Origin: Nematostella vectensis
Taxonomy: Eukaryota > Cnidaria > Anthozoa > Actiniaria > Edwardsiidae
Direction: 5' to 3'
NCBI RefSeq assembly: GCF_932526225.1
Contig: NC_064047.1
Location: 7,875,501 to 7,935,500, forward strand
Length of the DNA stretch: 60,000 nt
The position numbers were made by a program, and so were the translations under genes. Under the pieces are notes generated by a model that worked only from the letters and a program-made list of their open reading frames with translations, ran no database searches and was not told the origin of the DNA. Numbering within the stretch: position 1 is the first letter of the stretch; every line of letters starts with the position of its first letter. Shown in pieces: positions 12,201 through 27,200 of this stretch.

Positions 12201-15200
12201 TATGAGTCCTTAGTACGTGAGGAGTTTTGTGCCTTACCCATGTGACTATAATTTGCTTATTGTTACCTATCAGCCCAACCGACCAGTCAAAGATGGAGGC
12301 ACTTGAAACATCCAGGGCATTTATCCAGTACGCCGTACGAAACACAACCAGATGCCCTGTCACGCTCGCTTGCTACGCCTCCATAACAGCCGCTACGAAG
12401 GTAAGTCATTCCTACATACTATACTTTATTGACATGTCACACTTTCCTGCTACGCCTCAATAGTAGCTACAAGGGTTATTCACGCTCTCTTGCTATGTAT
12501 CGTTTGTAAGCCACGATTTCTCACTTTGTATCATATGGGTAAGCCACGCTCTCTTGCTATGTTGATTAGTCGCGCTCTCTTTCCGTGCATCTTGGTTAGT
12601 TTTTCTTCTACGCATTAACGGCGACGGATAGGACGACGGGGAAAAGCACTTAGCGCTTGGCGACCAATACTAGGTTCAATGAGAATACCCATTTAAACTC
12701 AGAAACAGATAAACATTACTCCAAAAAATTTTTTTTGTTATGGCAAACGAAGAAATGAGAGTTTATACTCCAAAACATCCATTTTCTCGACCGTAAAACC
12801 AAAGTTTTACAACAGTGGATCACACTTCCTAGCTTTGCATGACTGTTAAGCCATTCTCGCCTACTATGCATCATGGGTAAATCACACTTGCTATACATTA
12901 TTGGTAAGTCATCCTCGCCGATATGCATCATGGGTAGATCACGCCCTCCTGCTACGCCTCCATAACAGTACATGGCTACAAGCGTCTTTTTATTACAATT
13001 GTTCACACGCGCGTAAGAATTTTACATTTCTGCTTCCTTCCATCGTTTACCCATCCTTTACATGCGAAAAACACGCGTAAATCCGTACCTGCTATACTAC
13101 TATTGTTTGTCTTCGTCTATACGTGCAAAATAAAATACCCAAAACATACATAGCAATGCTTGGTAATGGTCTTTTCCTCGCAGGACGAAGATGTTTACAA
13201 GCTGGCCAGCAGTCTCGAGTCAGAGGTCATTCTCTCTGCAATGCTTGCAAGGCCTCCAGTGGACGTGATGGGTGTAATCAGACATCACATGGGATCTAGC
13301 GGGACGGAGGATAACACACACGAGACTTGTCCCAAACAAAGTGCTGATGCGTTCTCATACCATCTCCTCACCAGAACCAGTCTTGATACCCTTACTTCAA
13401 ACAAGAAACCTTCATCGGATGAAGGGGACCCCCTATTCACCGTTACCATTGGCAACCACAAAGACAAGCAGCACCAGCTTGCAACTATTGGTCAACATCT
13501 CTGGAGAAACAATGAGTTGATTGACGCCGGCATGACGTATCAGAGGTACGTTTGTCCCAGGTTATTAACCCTTATACCCTCGAAACAAACTTACATTGTA
13601 TTCCAATGTCGTTCCTAAAAGTGTGCCGACCTTAAATGTTTAACGGATACGTAAGCACAGGGTAACCGTAGAATAAATGCTTTATTAAATCTTTGCCAAC
13701 AGTGAATAACGAGCATTGGAATTCGCGGTTCCCCTTTTTATAGAAATGATAGAAGTGTTTATTAAAGTTGTACTGAAATGATATAACTGCTTTACTTAAA
13801 GCCGCATTGTCACCAGTTTACTTCCGGTCGATTACGTAAGAATCTCCGATGATTTTTAACGGAAAACACGAAAAATATTCCAAAATATAGAAAGCAGTGT
13901 GTCTATTGGAAGTTTCTTTGAGTATGTGACTGCTAATTTAGAGCGGATGGCCTGTAAAATATTTCGGATTCGAATAGATTCTTTTGTCTTTTAACGGTTG
14001 AGATTTCCGTTGGACCTCCGGAAGTAAACTGGTGACAATGCGGCTTTAAGTTGCCTTTGTGTCAACAGCAAAGAGCATTGAAAATTGCGGTTCAATCTAT
14101 AAAGAAATGATACAACTACAGTCCAGAATCCCATACGGCATACGGCAAACGCACCGTGCGCGTTTCTTCTCCCCGACAAAAGCATGTAAACAACAAAACA
14201 AAAATCGTAAAATTTGTCTTAAACTTAATTATGATTAATGCAAAAACTTTCCCGTTCGCCGTTCTTTTCATGTCGAAATTGAATTAGTTCATTCGCGAAC
14301 ATTTGCATTTGGAGCGGCATATGAAAAGAACAGCGTTTGCCCCAGTTCTCACTTCAAAGAGATCGGTCAATGACCCATTCATAACGCACTCATGTTGTAA
14401 GCTTCTGTCCGATTCAGATCGAATTCCATGCATTTGCTGGTCTCCAAGCTCTCTCAAGTCATCAATTCGTTAGCCGCCATAGCAGATGGCGCCGCAACAA
14501 TATCCAGAATCCAGAACGTGTGCAGAGCCCTCATCCACTCTCTCCAGTCTCACTCTCTTCCATCCCTGGGTGATGCGAAGGACGGGGTCCTAGTACTACT
14601 TCCCGACGTTTGTGAGAAGTATCGTGCAGTATGTAAAGATGGGAGGAGCGCTAGTTTGATCAGAGTGCTCATACTTGATGTCATGGATAAGATAGCAGAC
14701 TTTTGGAATGGTCAGGGTAAGTTTTTGGTAAGGTCAGGGTGTAGTTAATAGTTAAACTCTTTTATAGCTGGAGAATTTACAAATAAGTCAGGAATAATAC
14801 GCCCTCATTGAACTTAATATGATTTAAAAAAAAATTGTGCTCAGTCTGCAGATTATGCCGTTGATCATGCAAAATCCTGCCTTGAGATTAAAGTTGACTT
14901 TGCCGTAATAAGGTGCCGTAATAATGGCTTCCACACTCTTTCCAGAACGCAACCCGTTGTCGTTGTTTTCATCAGTAGAATGGCGCTGATTCTCAACATT
15001 TTACTTTTCAGAATGTGATGTGTTGTTGGGCGGCGCCTGGTCGAGACTTGGACTGCTACAGACGATTCTTCTCTCGCCTGTTGGCCCTGCAGACCCCATG
15101 GAACAGAACGCCCTCGAGCTGCTCTATGCCAGAGAGGAGGTAAGGAGATAGCAATAGCAGCAACTACAACAGCACTAACAAGATCAGGAATAGACAGCAA

Positions 15201-18200
15201 CAACAACAACTAGAACAATAGAGAGCAAGAACATACATCAGCAACAGCAACTACAGCACTAACAAGATCAGGAATAGACAGCAACAACAACAACTAGAAC
15301 AATAGAGAGCAAGAACATACATCAGCAACAGCAACTACAGCACTAACAAGATCAGGAATAGACAGCAACAACAACAACTAGAACAATAGAGAGCAAGAAC
15401 ATACATCAGCAACAGCAACTACAGCACTGACAAGAACAGGAATAGACAGCAACAACAGCAACAACAACAACAACAATTGAGAGCGAGCATACACATCAAC
15501 AACAACAGCTACATCACTGACAAAAACAGGAATACACAGCAACAACAACAATTGAGAGCAAGCATACACATCAACAACAACAGCTAAAGTACTAACAAGA
15601 TCAGGAATAGACAGCAACAACAACAACTACAACAATAGAGAGCCAGCATACACAACAACAACAACAGCTACAGTACTAACAAGAGAAGGAATATACAGCA
15701 ACAACAACAAATGAGAGCAAGCATACACATCAGCAACAACAGCTACAATACTAACAAGATCAGGAATATACAGCAACAACAACAACTAGAACAATAGAGA
15801 GCAAGAATATACATCAGCAACAGCAACTACAGCACTGACAAGAACAGGAATAGACAGCAACAACAACAACAACAATTGAGAGCGAGCATACACATCAACA
15901 ACAACAGCTACATCACTGACAAAAACAGGAATACACAGCAACAACAACAATTGAGAGCAAGCATATACATCAACAACAATAGCTAAAGTACTAACAAGAA
16001 CAGGAATATACAGCAACAACAACAACAATAGAAAGCAAGCATACACATCAACAACAACAGCTAAAGTACTAACAAGAACAGGAACAATAACAACAACAGT
16101 AATTACAAGAGCAATAATACTCAAAAACAACAACAACTGCAGCACTGACAAGAACAGGCATATACTTACAACAACAACAATAAAAACAGAGAGTCAGCAC
16201 GCACAGCAACAACAACAAATGTACTAACAAGAACAGGAATATACAGCAACAACAAGAAGAAGAACAACAACAAAGAACAAGCAAACACAGCAACAGCAAC
16301 ATCAGTAGCACTGACAAGAACAGGAATAAACAACAACAACATCAAGAACAACAACAGAGAGCAAGCAAAAACAGCAACAGCAACATCAGTAGCACTGACA
16401 AGAACAGGAATAAACAACAACAACATCAAGAACAACAACAGAGAGCAAGCAAAAACAGCAACAGCAACATCAGTAGCACTGACAAGAACAGGAATAAACA
16501 ACAACAACATCAAGAACAACAACAGAGAGCAAGCAAAAACAGCAACAGCAACAACAACGACAGCAAGCACTTAAAAGAACAGGCATACACAGCTACAACT
16601 ACAGTACAGGCATATACTTAACAACAACAACAATAACAACAGAGTTAGCATACACAGCAACAACCACAGCACTAGCAAGAACAAGAACACACAGCAACAA
16701 CAGTACTAACAACAACAGACAAAGAGAAACTACATATCCTGTTTCAATATTGGACAAAGCATGGGATTAAAATCTTGAAATATCAATCTAAAAACCCTCC
16801 AGTTGCCTAATTCTCCGAATCAGCCGATGGAGATTGATTGTTTTCCGCACTTGTTTTTTTTTTTGCAAAGAATGAAACGGCGGATGGCAGGGACTTGTTA
16901 TAATAGACCTTGTCAACCACGTCTTTGTTATTGTTCTTATCCAAAATTGGACGACAAATTGTTTGAAAAAGTCTCGAAATACCCATCTAAAAACAGATTT
17001 ATTTGGTGTTTACAAATTTCGATCGAAAATATTGCAATAGTTTTCTCAAATCAGCCGATGAAAATTGGTGCTTTCATGCACTTGTTGATTTACTAGGTAG
17101 TTTCAAAAGATTCATGACATCTTAGGCTTTATACTTCAATTTCCAGATTGCAAACATTAAGGAAGAGTCCAAGGTCCGACTGGATGCGGAGCAGATTTGG
17201 ACAGGAACCCGTGCTTCTATTGATGACTTGGAGAGGCGCTTATATGAGACTGCATGTGTGTGGGACAGCAGTCTCACCTCTAATCCAGTCCGAATGGCAC
17301 ACTTGCAAACGCGATGGAAGGAACTGAGAGAAGAAGAGCTCCGACTTGCTCAGTACACCGCTCTTCGACCTCAAAACTCACAGGTAAACCTTGGCTTCTA
17401 AAAAATGTCGTTCAACCACTCCTTTATTATTGTTTACATTTAAAATACGTCGGTTTATCTGCAAGATACGTAAAAAAAAAGCAGTCAAATATACAAAATA
17501 AATTCGATTTGTTTTGGTAGCACAGAACACAAACGAAATAAAGAAGGTTTAAGAGTTGTTTACTATTAGAAATTTTGTTTTAAACTCTTTGTGATGTGAA
17601 GAGTTTTGAACGTGGAGATCCTAGGCGTTATTAAGCAGAATGTTGGCAATTGCTGCAGAATTTGTAAATCTGATAAGCTTTGCTTAAAACGTTTTCTAGT
17701 TCAGTAACAATTTTTATTATTTCCATTTCAGTACGACGCAATTCTAAGCTCAGTCAAGCACTACTCCGCAACCATTGGCAACCCAGACAATGTGCTGGCC
17801 CTACTCCAACAAATAGAGCAGTTAGTGACGTCACAGATGACCTCACCAACCACTCGTGGTGACGTCACGACAGTACTGAGCCGTGTCCAGTCTTGGCGGG
17901 CTTCCATGAAACACTTCATCTCCCACATGGCTCACAGCTTTACGTACTACAATGACGTCATCATGCCTTTCCTTGCCGGGGCTGCACAGGTGTGTAATGT
18001 ATTCATGATCTGGTAGCTTAGCAACGATGACGGACGACGTGGACGATGACGGCAGAGAACAGGAGAATCGTATTCAGTTCAAAGCAGCACGTGATAATGC
18101 GTTCACTCTGATACATCTCAGCCATTTTCTACCAACAAGACGCAAATACTCAAAAGATTCGTGATCTTTCCGGTCAATTGTGGACGCGGACGTTTGTCCT

Positions 18201-21200
18201 GTAAACTCGCTATTAGATAATGTACTAAGTCTATTTCCATGTGTTTCTGAATATAGTGTTGATTTTTCTATTACAAAGAGTCCAGAATTGAGAGCAAAGC
18301 GCGAACGCATTTTTTGGCTCTTGTTGTCTTAGTCGCCGACTTGACGTTCACGCGTACGTGATAAGCGTTTAAGAAATGAAGGTATGCATTGAAAACCATA
18401 TCATATGTTTTATTGATTTCTCTCATTGCGGTTTAAAATCTTCGTTTAGTTATCAAAGCAGTCAGGCTTCCGAATTAAAGCAACTAAAGACAGACTAAAA
18501 ACTTCTGTTAAATAGATAGTTTGCTTTTCCTGCAGGTTGTGTACGGAGTGAGCCGGGCGTGTGAAGCACTAGACAGGACAGTAGAGCAACAGGCCTTCCT
18601 AACCAAGAGTCCAGCCGTATCCCCTACCCAGGTAACCTATAAACCCCTTACAGGGGCGTGTCTAGCAAAAAAAGTAGGGTAGGGGATATAGTGGTAATTC
18701 ACTGACCACGGATCAATTAAGTTTAAATAGGCATCCTTTGCAATGGTAATAGGGCACTAGATCGATCTAGAAACTTCTTCACTATGTGGAGTAACGAGTG
18801 GCTCAATGTTACGCGGGTATTGGGCCTTTTATTAGTTATCAGAGTACTTTTTCTTTCTCGGCCCAGAATTTCATGATGGGCTATTCTTTAAAATATAATG
18901 TATTAGGATTTTAAATGTCAAGTGCTTAGATCATAGTTGTATAAGTTCTATATAAATATATGTATTTTTTGTAATTCATAGACGTGGTCCCCTGTTCAGT
19001 TGATGCAGCACCTCTGTTTTGATGTCAGTTGTGCTGGTCCGTGGGATGACTTCCGTGTCACTTGCTCAATGGATTGTATTCAAGGTTAGTAAGGCGATTG
19101 GTGCAGTTTAACAAGAAAGACTAAAGACAAGCTGTAGAAAAACTAGGTGGTCTACGAAGGCGTTGAGCTATTTATTTTCCTAGGGATAATGCCATTTGCT
19201 GTTCACCAGGACAACGTTGTGTTGTTGTTGTTGTTGTTGTTGTTTAATAGGTCAACAAAAAAGGCATTGTTGATGTGTTTGTTAAAGATAGGATGATAAG
19301 TGGAATTTATAAATTATTATTTTTTGTTCCAGCCCTATTGTACGTCACTGACCTAGCGCAAGAATCGAGAGATCGTCTTCAGACCTATTTTGCAACACGG
19401 TATGTGGAAGGATGTCATAGTTGCATAGATGGCTTGATATATCCAACACACATACATTACCACAATACCTTTCCCGACACTTCTTGGATAAGAACCTTAA
19501 GCTGGAGGTCCCGTCTCTCACCGCACTTTTCTTTTATTGAGGAACGTTAACAAAACGCTGGGGTTATTGGCTTGAGGTTGCATTTAGTGACAGTGCTCAA
19601 ACACTAACTCGCACTTATCAATGTAAACTACCCGGAGCAGCCCGTATATATGCACTGACAAGTAAAGTCGGTCACATGTGAAGCGCATTTGATCATGTCA
19701 CGCGATATTAAATTGCACCATACAAATACAAAACATTGTTTTAAATTACAGCATGTTAACCTGTATTACTATGTTGTGGGTCGAGCTTTTAACTCACTCT
19801 TGGTTTTGCCTGACATATCTGTTTCCATATTGCCTTAGGATCTTGTGGAGTGCGTTGCTCAGTTTGCGTAACGCCGCATTTCGTAGTGGGTATCTTGATA
19901 ACCGCACTGTCCAACGCCTGCTTGCTCTTTACAACAAGTACCTTCAGAAGTGGAGCCAAGCAAAGGTATCCATAGCACCGTTTTAAAGCGAGTCGAACGT
20001 TGAACAAGCATATGTTAAGGATACCCCATCTCACAAAATACCGCAATGGCTTCCCCAAATCAGCCGATGGAAATGGATGCTTTTTCACACTTTGTACTTT
20101 TGCAAGAATGACACAATGACGGCTGACAGGCTTTTTAATTTAATTCATGGAAATGGACCTTTGTGTGACTCAGTGTTATCACTTTAATTCTTCAGGAGGA
20201 AGAACAACGTCGAGAGCAGGAGGACGGGAGTATCTACAAATATAAAAGTACCAGTCATGGATCAGATCTCACGGAGAATCGAGCTGCAGATCTAGACCTG
20301 TGCCTAGCCTTCCCCAGCTATGATGACGAGTTTAGTGATCTCAACCCATCCAACAGCCTTGAAGAAGTCTTACCCAAGCAAGGTAAAGCATTGAAAAATA
20401 CTAGCTTTACGATGGGATAATGTGGCTGCTTAAAGCGTGGAAAGAGTGGGGTGGAGGAGGAAGGATGTAAAAGGACAATAAGGTTGTTATTTAAAGGGGG
20501 ACTTGGTAGAGGGCCTTGACGAAGTCTTATCCAAGCCAGGTAAAGCTTGAAAAGAAGCTGTAGGTATGAAAGGGACTATGTCGAGAGCCTTGAAGAAGTC
20601 TTACCCAAGCAAGGTAAAGCATTGAAAAATACTAGCTTTATGATGGGATGATGTGGCTGCCAAAAGCGTGGAAAGAGTGTGGTGGAGGAGGAAGGATGTA
20701 AAAGGACGTTAAGGTTGTTATTTAAAGGGGACTTGGTAGAGGGCCTTGACGAAGTCTTACCCAAGCCAGGTAAAGCTTGAAAAGAAGCTGTAGTTATGAA
20801 AGGGACTATGTAGAGAGCCTTGAAAAGGTCTTACCCAAGCCAGGTACAGCATTGAAAAATACTATCTGTATAATGGGATAATGTGGCTGCCAAAAGCGTG
20901 GAAAGAGTGGAGTGAAGGAGGAAGGATGTAAAAGGACGATAAGGTTGTTATTTGAAGGGGACTAGGTAGAGGGCCTTGACAAAGTCTTATCCAAGCCAGG
21001 TAAAGCGTGAAAAGAAGCTGTAGTTATGAAAGGGACTATGTAGAGAGCCTTGAAAAAGTCTTACCCAAGCAAGGTAAAGCATTGGAAAGAAGCTGTATGT
21101 ATGAAATGGACTGGGTAGAGGGCCTTGAAAAAGTCTTACCCAAGCAAGATAAAGCATTGGAAAAAAAGCTGTTTACTTGGATGGCCCCACTGTTGTGGTT

Positions 21201-24200
21201 GTCAAGAATGAAAAAAGGGGGGAGGGAAAAGGAGGAAGACGAAATAGAAGCTTCAAGAGGTTAAGTATGAGGTGGAAGTGAAAAAAGGTAAAAATGGAGG
21301 TAAAAATGGAGTGATCGAAGTTGTTAAATAGAAGAGAGAAGAAGGCGCTAGAAGAATGTGTATGAAATGACAATGGAGAGATGTATATGACTGAAAGGAA
21401 CTAAAGGAGGGGAAATAAGCGCATCTTTTATTATTTTTTTAAGATGTCGCAGAGACTTCCAGTTTGCCGACATCCGGAGCGCAGCAGTTCATGGAACTTG
21501 TCAACATGAGACAAATCACTGCTGTCCATGAACTGCTGTTCAGCAGTCTTCCGACTCAAAGGAAACTAGCCCTCAACAGTGGACTAACTGTGGACAAATT
21601 GCCAAGAAAGACTGATGCATACCACCAAGAAGCTTTGCAAGCTGGTTACCAGACTGCCTCGGTCGTTAGCTGTGCGTGTGAGCTGGCACGGTTCTCGCCT
21701 GAATCCAATAACTGGGAGGCCCACCTGATTCATTGTAATTCAATGAGTCGACGTCTTGCTGCTGTGACGTCAACAAGGTAAGTTGGCCAGCGTGTAGCAT
21801 AATTTTATTTTACTGTGCTGTTTACTAGTTTGATGGATAGTAAATGATAGCTTGTGAACTGAGGCAAAGATCTGCTTGAACTACCTGTTCAAGATAGACT
21901 GCAATCCATAACTCAGTAACAATAGAAGACGTTTTGTGAATCTATTTACGCAAGTCCGTTGGTCTGACTTGCGTAAATAATTTATTTTAAGTTTTTAAAG
22001 GCTTTCTTCGCATTGTTTGATACCTTAGTAATACGATTGAGCCGTTTTTATTGTAGGTTAGATTCAAATTTAGCGTGATTCGAGCGTGATCCATGCGTCA
22101 CGCAAATCGGGGAAACGGACTTAAATGGTCTTATGGTGCTCGTGAGGGGAAAGGGATGGGGGAAAATAAAAGGCTAAAGGGTCAGCACCAAGAAAATGCG
22201 AGCACAATAAGACCTGACAAGGAGAATTTGGAAGGGCTCAGATAGGAAATAAAGAATAAAATGGAAAGAGGGCAGCACCAGGAAAAGTAAAGAACAATAA
22301 TATCTAAATGGAAATTTTTGTCAATAATGGAAACCTTACATATAAACTCGAGCAACAACCAATGACCTTTAGGAAAACCCTAAATATAGCCTTTGAGGTG
22401 AGTGAGTGCATGATGGCTTGTCATAGCTATGTCTTTTTTCACAGTGGGAAGCACTATGATGTTTACCACGATGCAAACATTCCTGAGGTGACTCGTGCAC
22501 GTGCAGTGCTACTAGACCTTACGTCACGTATTAATGAGCTATTGGCCGAGTGGCCTGGGAACCCACTCTTGACACAGGTAAACCACACATTGACATCAAC
22601 TCCTAGCACAGGTAACCCACACATTGACCCAAACTTCTGACAAAGCTAACCCACACACTGACATCCTCTTCTTTAACAGGGAGCTCACTGGTATACAGAA
22701 CAACTCCTTTCACGTAAAACACACTTCTAGACCAATAATCACTCAGACTCAGACACAGACATTGTAAAACCACTTGTGACAAAGGTAGCCCACTCACCAG
22801 CATAAGAAACCAATTTTTTCACAGGTAACCCAGCACTGACATTTAGCGCCGCTCCCGATACCATTTGCCGTTATAGATGGAGAAGGGGACTAGGGGGCTT
22901 TAGTCCTCACTATTTTACCTGTAATACAGCTCCTCTTCATTGTGATACATTTAACTTCTTCCAAAATAGCTGCGTGGTCAATGTATAGCAGTGGTACGTG
23001 ATACAACCATACCTTTTGCCTGTGTCATATAACGCTCATAACACACTTGTGTTTATGTAAAAAGGTAAAATAAACTTCTTAAAAAGGTAACCCAGCAGGT
23101 GGATCCATAAAAAAGTGGACCGGAACAAGAGCTTCAAGAAAGGGGGGCCGGATTCATTGTTCTTCCGTGGACTTCCTTATATGTCTTGTTACTTTTAAGC
23201 CAAATGTCTGATATAGGGGGGGGGGGGGGGGGTCGGGGCCCCTAGATCCGCCCCTGACCCATGTCCACTTTAACATAAACTCTGTGTTCAGCTCCAGCTC
23301 TTTGTTGAGAGGATCCTGTCCTTGCCGGTGACCAGTCCTGTGATGAAGGTCCTGACAGGCGTAGAGCTGCTGCTTAAGAATGCACAGGTTGGTGATCCCA
23401 CATGATGACCCGTGGCGGTATGTACCGCCCATGCCCCTTGTCCCGTACTAGAGTCCATCTCTACCTCCAAGCATGTGCCCTGCTATGGTGATATATGTGT
23501 ACTATCGATGGATCTGCTCCTGTTTTAGCATTAATCCATCCATCCCTTCCTCCCATCATTCTCTTTCTCTCGCCAAGACTCATGTTATATATATTTTCTC
23601 CTATAGAATCATAAATGTCTGTCTCCCTTTCCTATTTCCTTTATTTCTTTTTCCTCACACCCTACCTTTCTGCGACTTTTTTTTTCCTCGTCCTTCTTCC
23701 CCTTCGGGACCTCCTCCCGCCCTACACATAGATCCTTTTCCATCTGCAGCCCTAGTTATCCGTCTTCCCCTCTTGTCCCTTTTTCTCCTATTCTTTCTTC
23801 TTTCCTTCTATTCCATTTGTCTTATTTTTCCCTGGTGTTCCTTTGATCCCCCATTTTCCCTTAAGATCGCTTTATAATCCCATATCTTCACAACATTTAT
23901 CACCGTATAATACATGATTGCCTACTTGTGACAGGAGTGGGAGGCGAATGCCAGTAGGCATGTGTCAATCAAAGCTCACCTAGATGCGCTGACGCAGCTC
24001 ATCATCAGCTGGAGAAAGCTTGAGCTCAGGTAACATCTCCTTAAAGAAGGCCAATCACCCCACCATTTAACGCTCCTGTACAATACCGAGTGACTAAGAA
24101 AATCCATTTCCATCGGCTAATTCAAGCAAGTAATTTAGAAACTTCCAATCAATATCATTAATAAAGTATCAGACTTTAATCGTGGATGGTTATTTTGAAG

Positions 24201-27200
24201 TTTTCTTGCAAATGAACCGCTGTATTGTCAGTTGTAGGCAGAGGCATGGGGAGGGGATAAATGATAGCGGAAGAACTGCAGTATCCTCACTGGCAGCTCA
24301 GTGGCACTGAGAGAATTAGAAGTTTGAATTAGAAGTTGTACAAACCTTTGTATACGTGCTTCGGTGTGTCTGTTTTATTCAGGTAAAACCGCATTTGCGC
24401 TTTAGAAACGTGCTCCAGAGTGTCCTTTGTACTAGAGTAAAACCTTTAAAGATGTGCTTTGGTGCGTCCGTTTCACTACGGTAAAACTGCATTTGACCTT
24501 AAAAAACGCACTTTAACGTGCCTGTCTAGGTTAAAACTGCATATAACCATGGAAAACGTTATGCAGGATGTCCGTTTTAATAGGGTAAAACTGTATTTGG
24601 CCTTTGAGGTTGTCCGCTTTATTGAGGTAACACAGCAACCATCTTCATCTCAGGTGCTGGTCGTCCTTGCTAGAGGTAGCTACTGAGAAGGTGGCGGAGA
24701 AGGCGTCACATTGGTGGTTCTACCTGTACGGACTCCTTCTTCAAGTGGAAGAAGGCTTAAGGAGCAACCATCAAACAGGCAAGGAATCAATGCCCGAATA
24801 CTATTACCTGTTACTTGTTCTTCTCATGCTTTGTGGCATAAGGCCTTAACAAGGCATCTTTTTGTATCCTCCTTACCTCGCGTAACGGAAAGTTCGCGCT
24901 CGCGTGCGGAAGCCGCATGCTCGCGAATTAGATTAAAATGGTATGCTAATGAACCAATGTTTGGTTTTTGGTGTGAACTGTAACATCTGTAAAACAGTCG
25001 TGGTCCATATTCCGGTTCCATCAAATGTAAATTATGGGAAATCATTCTCCATTTCTCGATATTAAAATGACCCTTGTCATACCATACCCTTGTCTGTCAA
25101 TGTAACCTTAACCCCCCCTGAAGTGTCTTTTTTTCTGTCTGTCCAAACACACAGGAGGTTCGATAAATGTAGTTTCTTGTAAAGAATGTTTAAAATTTCA
25201 TGCCAGCTTTCGTAGAAATAAAGCTCCCTTTGTAGTAACCAACGATGAGATAACGTTACCTTTTTTAAAGCTATCTCAGATTCTGAGTCTTTGCTGGTGG
25301 AGCCTCTGCAAAAATTCATCGAGTCATCCTCACTTGGTGAATTCGCAGCACGCATGAGCATGTTACATGCTTTCTACAATCAGTACAACTCTGCTGGCGA
25401 GATAAGCAATGGTAAGGGAATGATCATGCATCCTCACTAGCAAAGAATAATCTTGCCGGCGCATTTTACTTTCGCGAACAAAACCATGTATCCCTTTCCA
25501 TCCGGCAAGTAGCTAAGAGAAATACAATAAAAAAATCGTTTTAGTGGGGGCTCCAAGTTTTTTCTCGTTTTGGAATAGCGCAAAGTCATTTTCTTTCAGT
25601 TATTACTGAATCGCATAAAGTGCGCGTGAACACACCAAGATATATTGGAGATACATTACGGAGTCCTATTGTTACTAAATCGTTTCGTTTCGGTCACCTT
25701 AGTTCTCTGTGACAAAGTTGTTCGGAGATTGGACATCTATAGATCTTCGTGCTGTTAGATTTCTCACTGGGTTGTTATACCCGTGATTTTATTTCCAGAC
25801 AAGATCGCAGCAATCATGCTGAACGTGTACATGTACTACAAACAGTTTAGTCCATCCGTAGAACAAACCATCAAGCACATCCGCGATCCCATCGAGAAAG
25901 AACTAAAGGTATGAAGGAGTACAACAACATTTTTCTCCCCATCGCCTTTGAGATCAATGTATTAGAAAGTTTCATTATCCTCCAGAAAGAGCTAAAGGAA
26001 AGTCTACAAAAACGCCCCTTCCCATATCCTTTAGGGCCAGTGTATCATGGAGTTTCGTTCGCTTACGTGAACAGAGTTTTAAATAAATGTTATAGCCAAA
26101 TTTGTTGTTGCGCGACCAACCAGAATCCAAAATTCCTTTCTTGGTTTGAGAATAGCGCGTAGTCAATCAAACCAAACAATCAAAACCAGACAAACCACCC
26201 CCAAGTTTGCGTCTAACTACGCGCTATTCCCAAACGAGACATTGATTTTGGATTCGTCGACGTCGCGCAACAACAAATTTGGCTGTAATTCTGAAAACGT
26301 ATTCTTATCTTATTCTTGCGATTTCTTTTTTTAAGGACTACGTGAAGATTGCTAAATGGAACGACGCTAATTTCTGGGCGATGAAGCAGGCGGCGGAAAA
26401 GTCTCATCGAACACTTCACAAGTTTGTTAGCAGATATGAGGTGAGTTCAGTATTATCCTGGTTATTCCTTAAGACTGTTCCAGGGATGTGCAGGCAAATT
26501 ATTGCAGGCGATAGGACACACCGTTGTTATGTACATATACGTTATTTTAAAAGCTTTGTTATTGTATCTTGAAGTTCTGGGGCCGGTTACTAGATAGCAG
26601 GTTAGCACTAACCCAGGGATAAATACGGCTATCTTGACATTTGGTTGGATAAAAAGTGCATTCATCCATGGGTTAGCGTTAACCCTCTTTCTAGGAACCC
26701 GGCGCTGTTCTTATTAGCTAGCCAAGTTGAAGGAGCCTGCTATTCTGCAGGCTGTTATAGCAGTACCATAATCATATAACGGCTTGAATATTGAGAGCTA
26801 TGTGCGTTGTGCTTTCTAGCAATCTCTGAGTGAGCCGATAAGAAGGCTATTGACAGACACTAAGACGGTCCTTGGAGTCATGGAAAAGGACATCACTGTG
26901 AGTGAGTCACATGTCAAGGTGGAAGCAGAATGGTTCTTAGCCGATGAGGCGCTGAAGGTGTGTAAAGTCTGTATTTATGAAAACTCGTTGCATAGATTGG
27001 TTGTTCAAAACCATTCAATCCTCATCACCCTTAACGTGGAAAACTTTCTGAAACCTTCTCTTGATGTAGTTGATGTTGTTGATTTAGAATTTTAGTTCAT
27101 GTGTGTCTTTTGTGTGATGTGTTAAAGTCTAGCTCTTAAAACTTTGCTTTATTTACCAGCGTTGATGTTTAACGGCATTTACTTGGCTCAATGCCAAGGC

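Noticed and set aside
15378-16570. Leu/Val-rich membrane-protein-like antisense frames
   Set aside because: Translation of CAACAA-type repeats gives LLLL/VVV. No exon features.
23473-23877. 134-codon frame rich in F, L, P and S
   Set aside because: Pyrimidine-rich intron before the 23935 acceptor. No homology or splice support.
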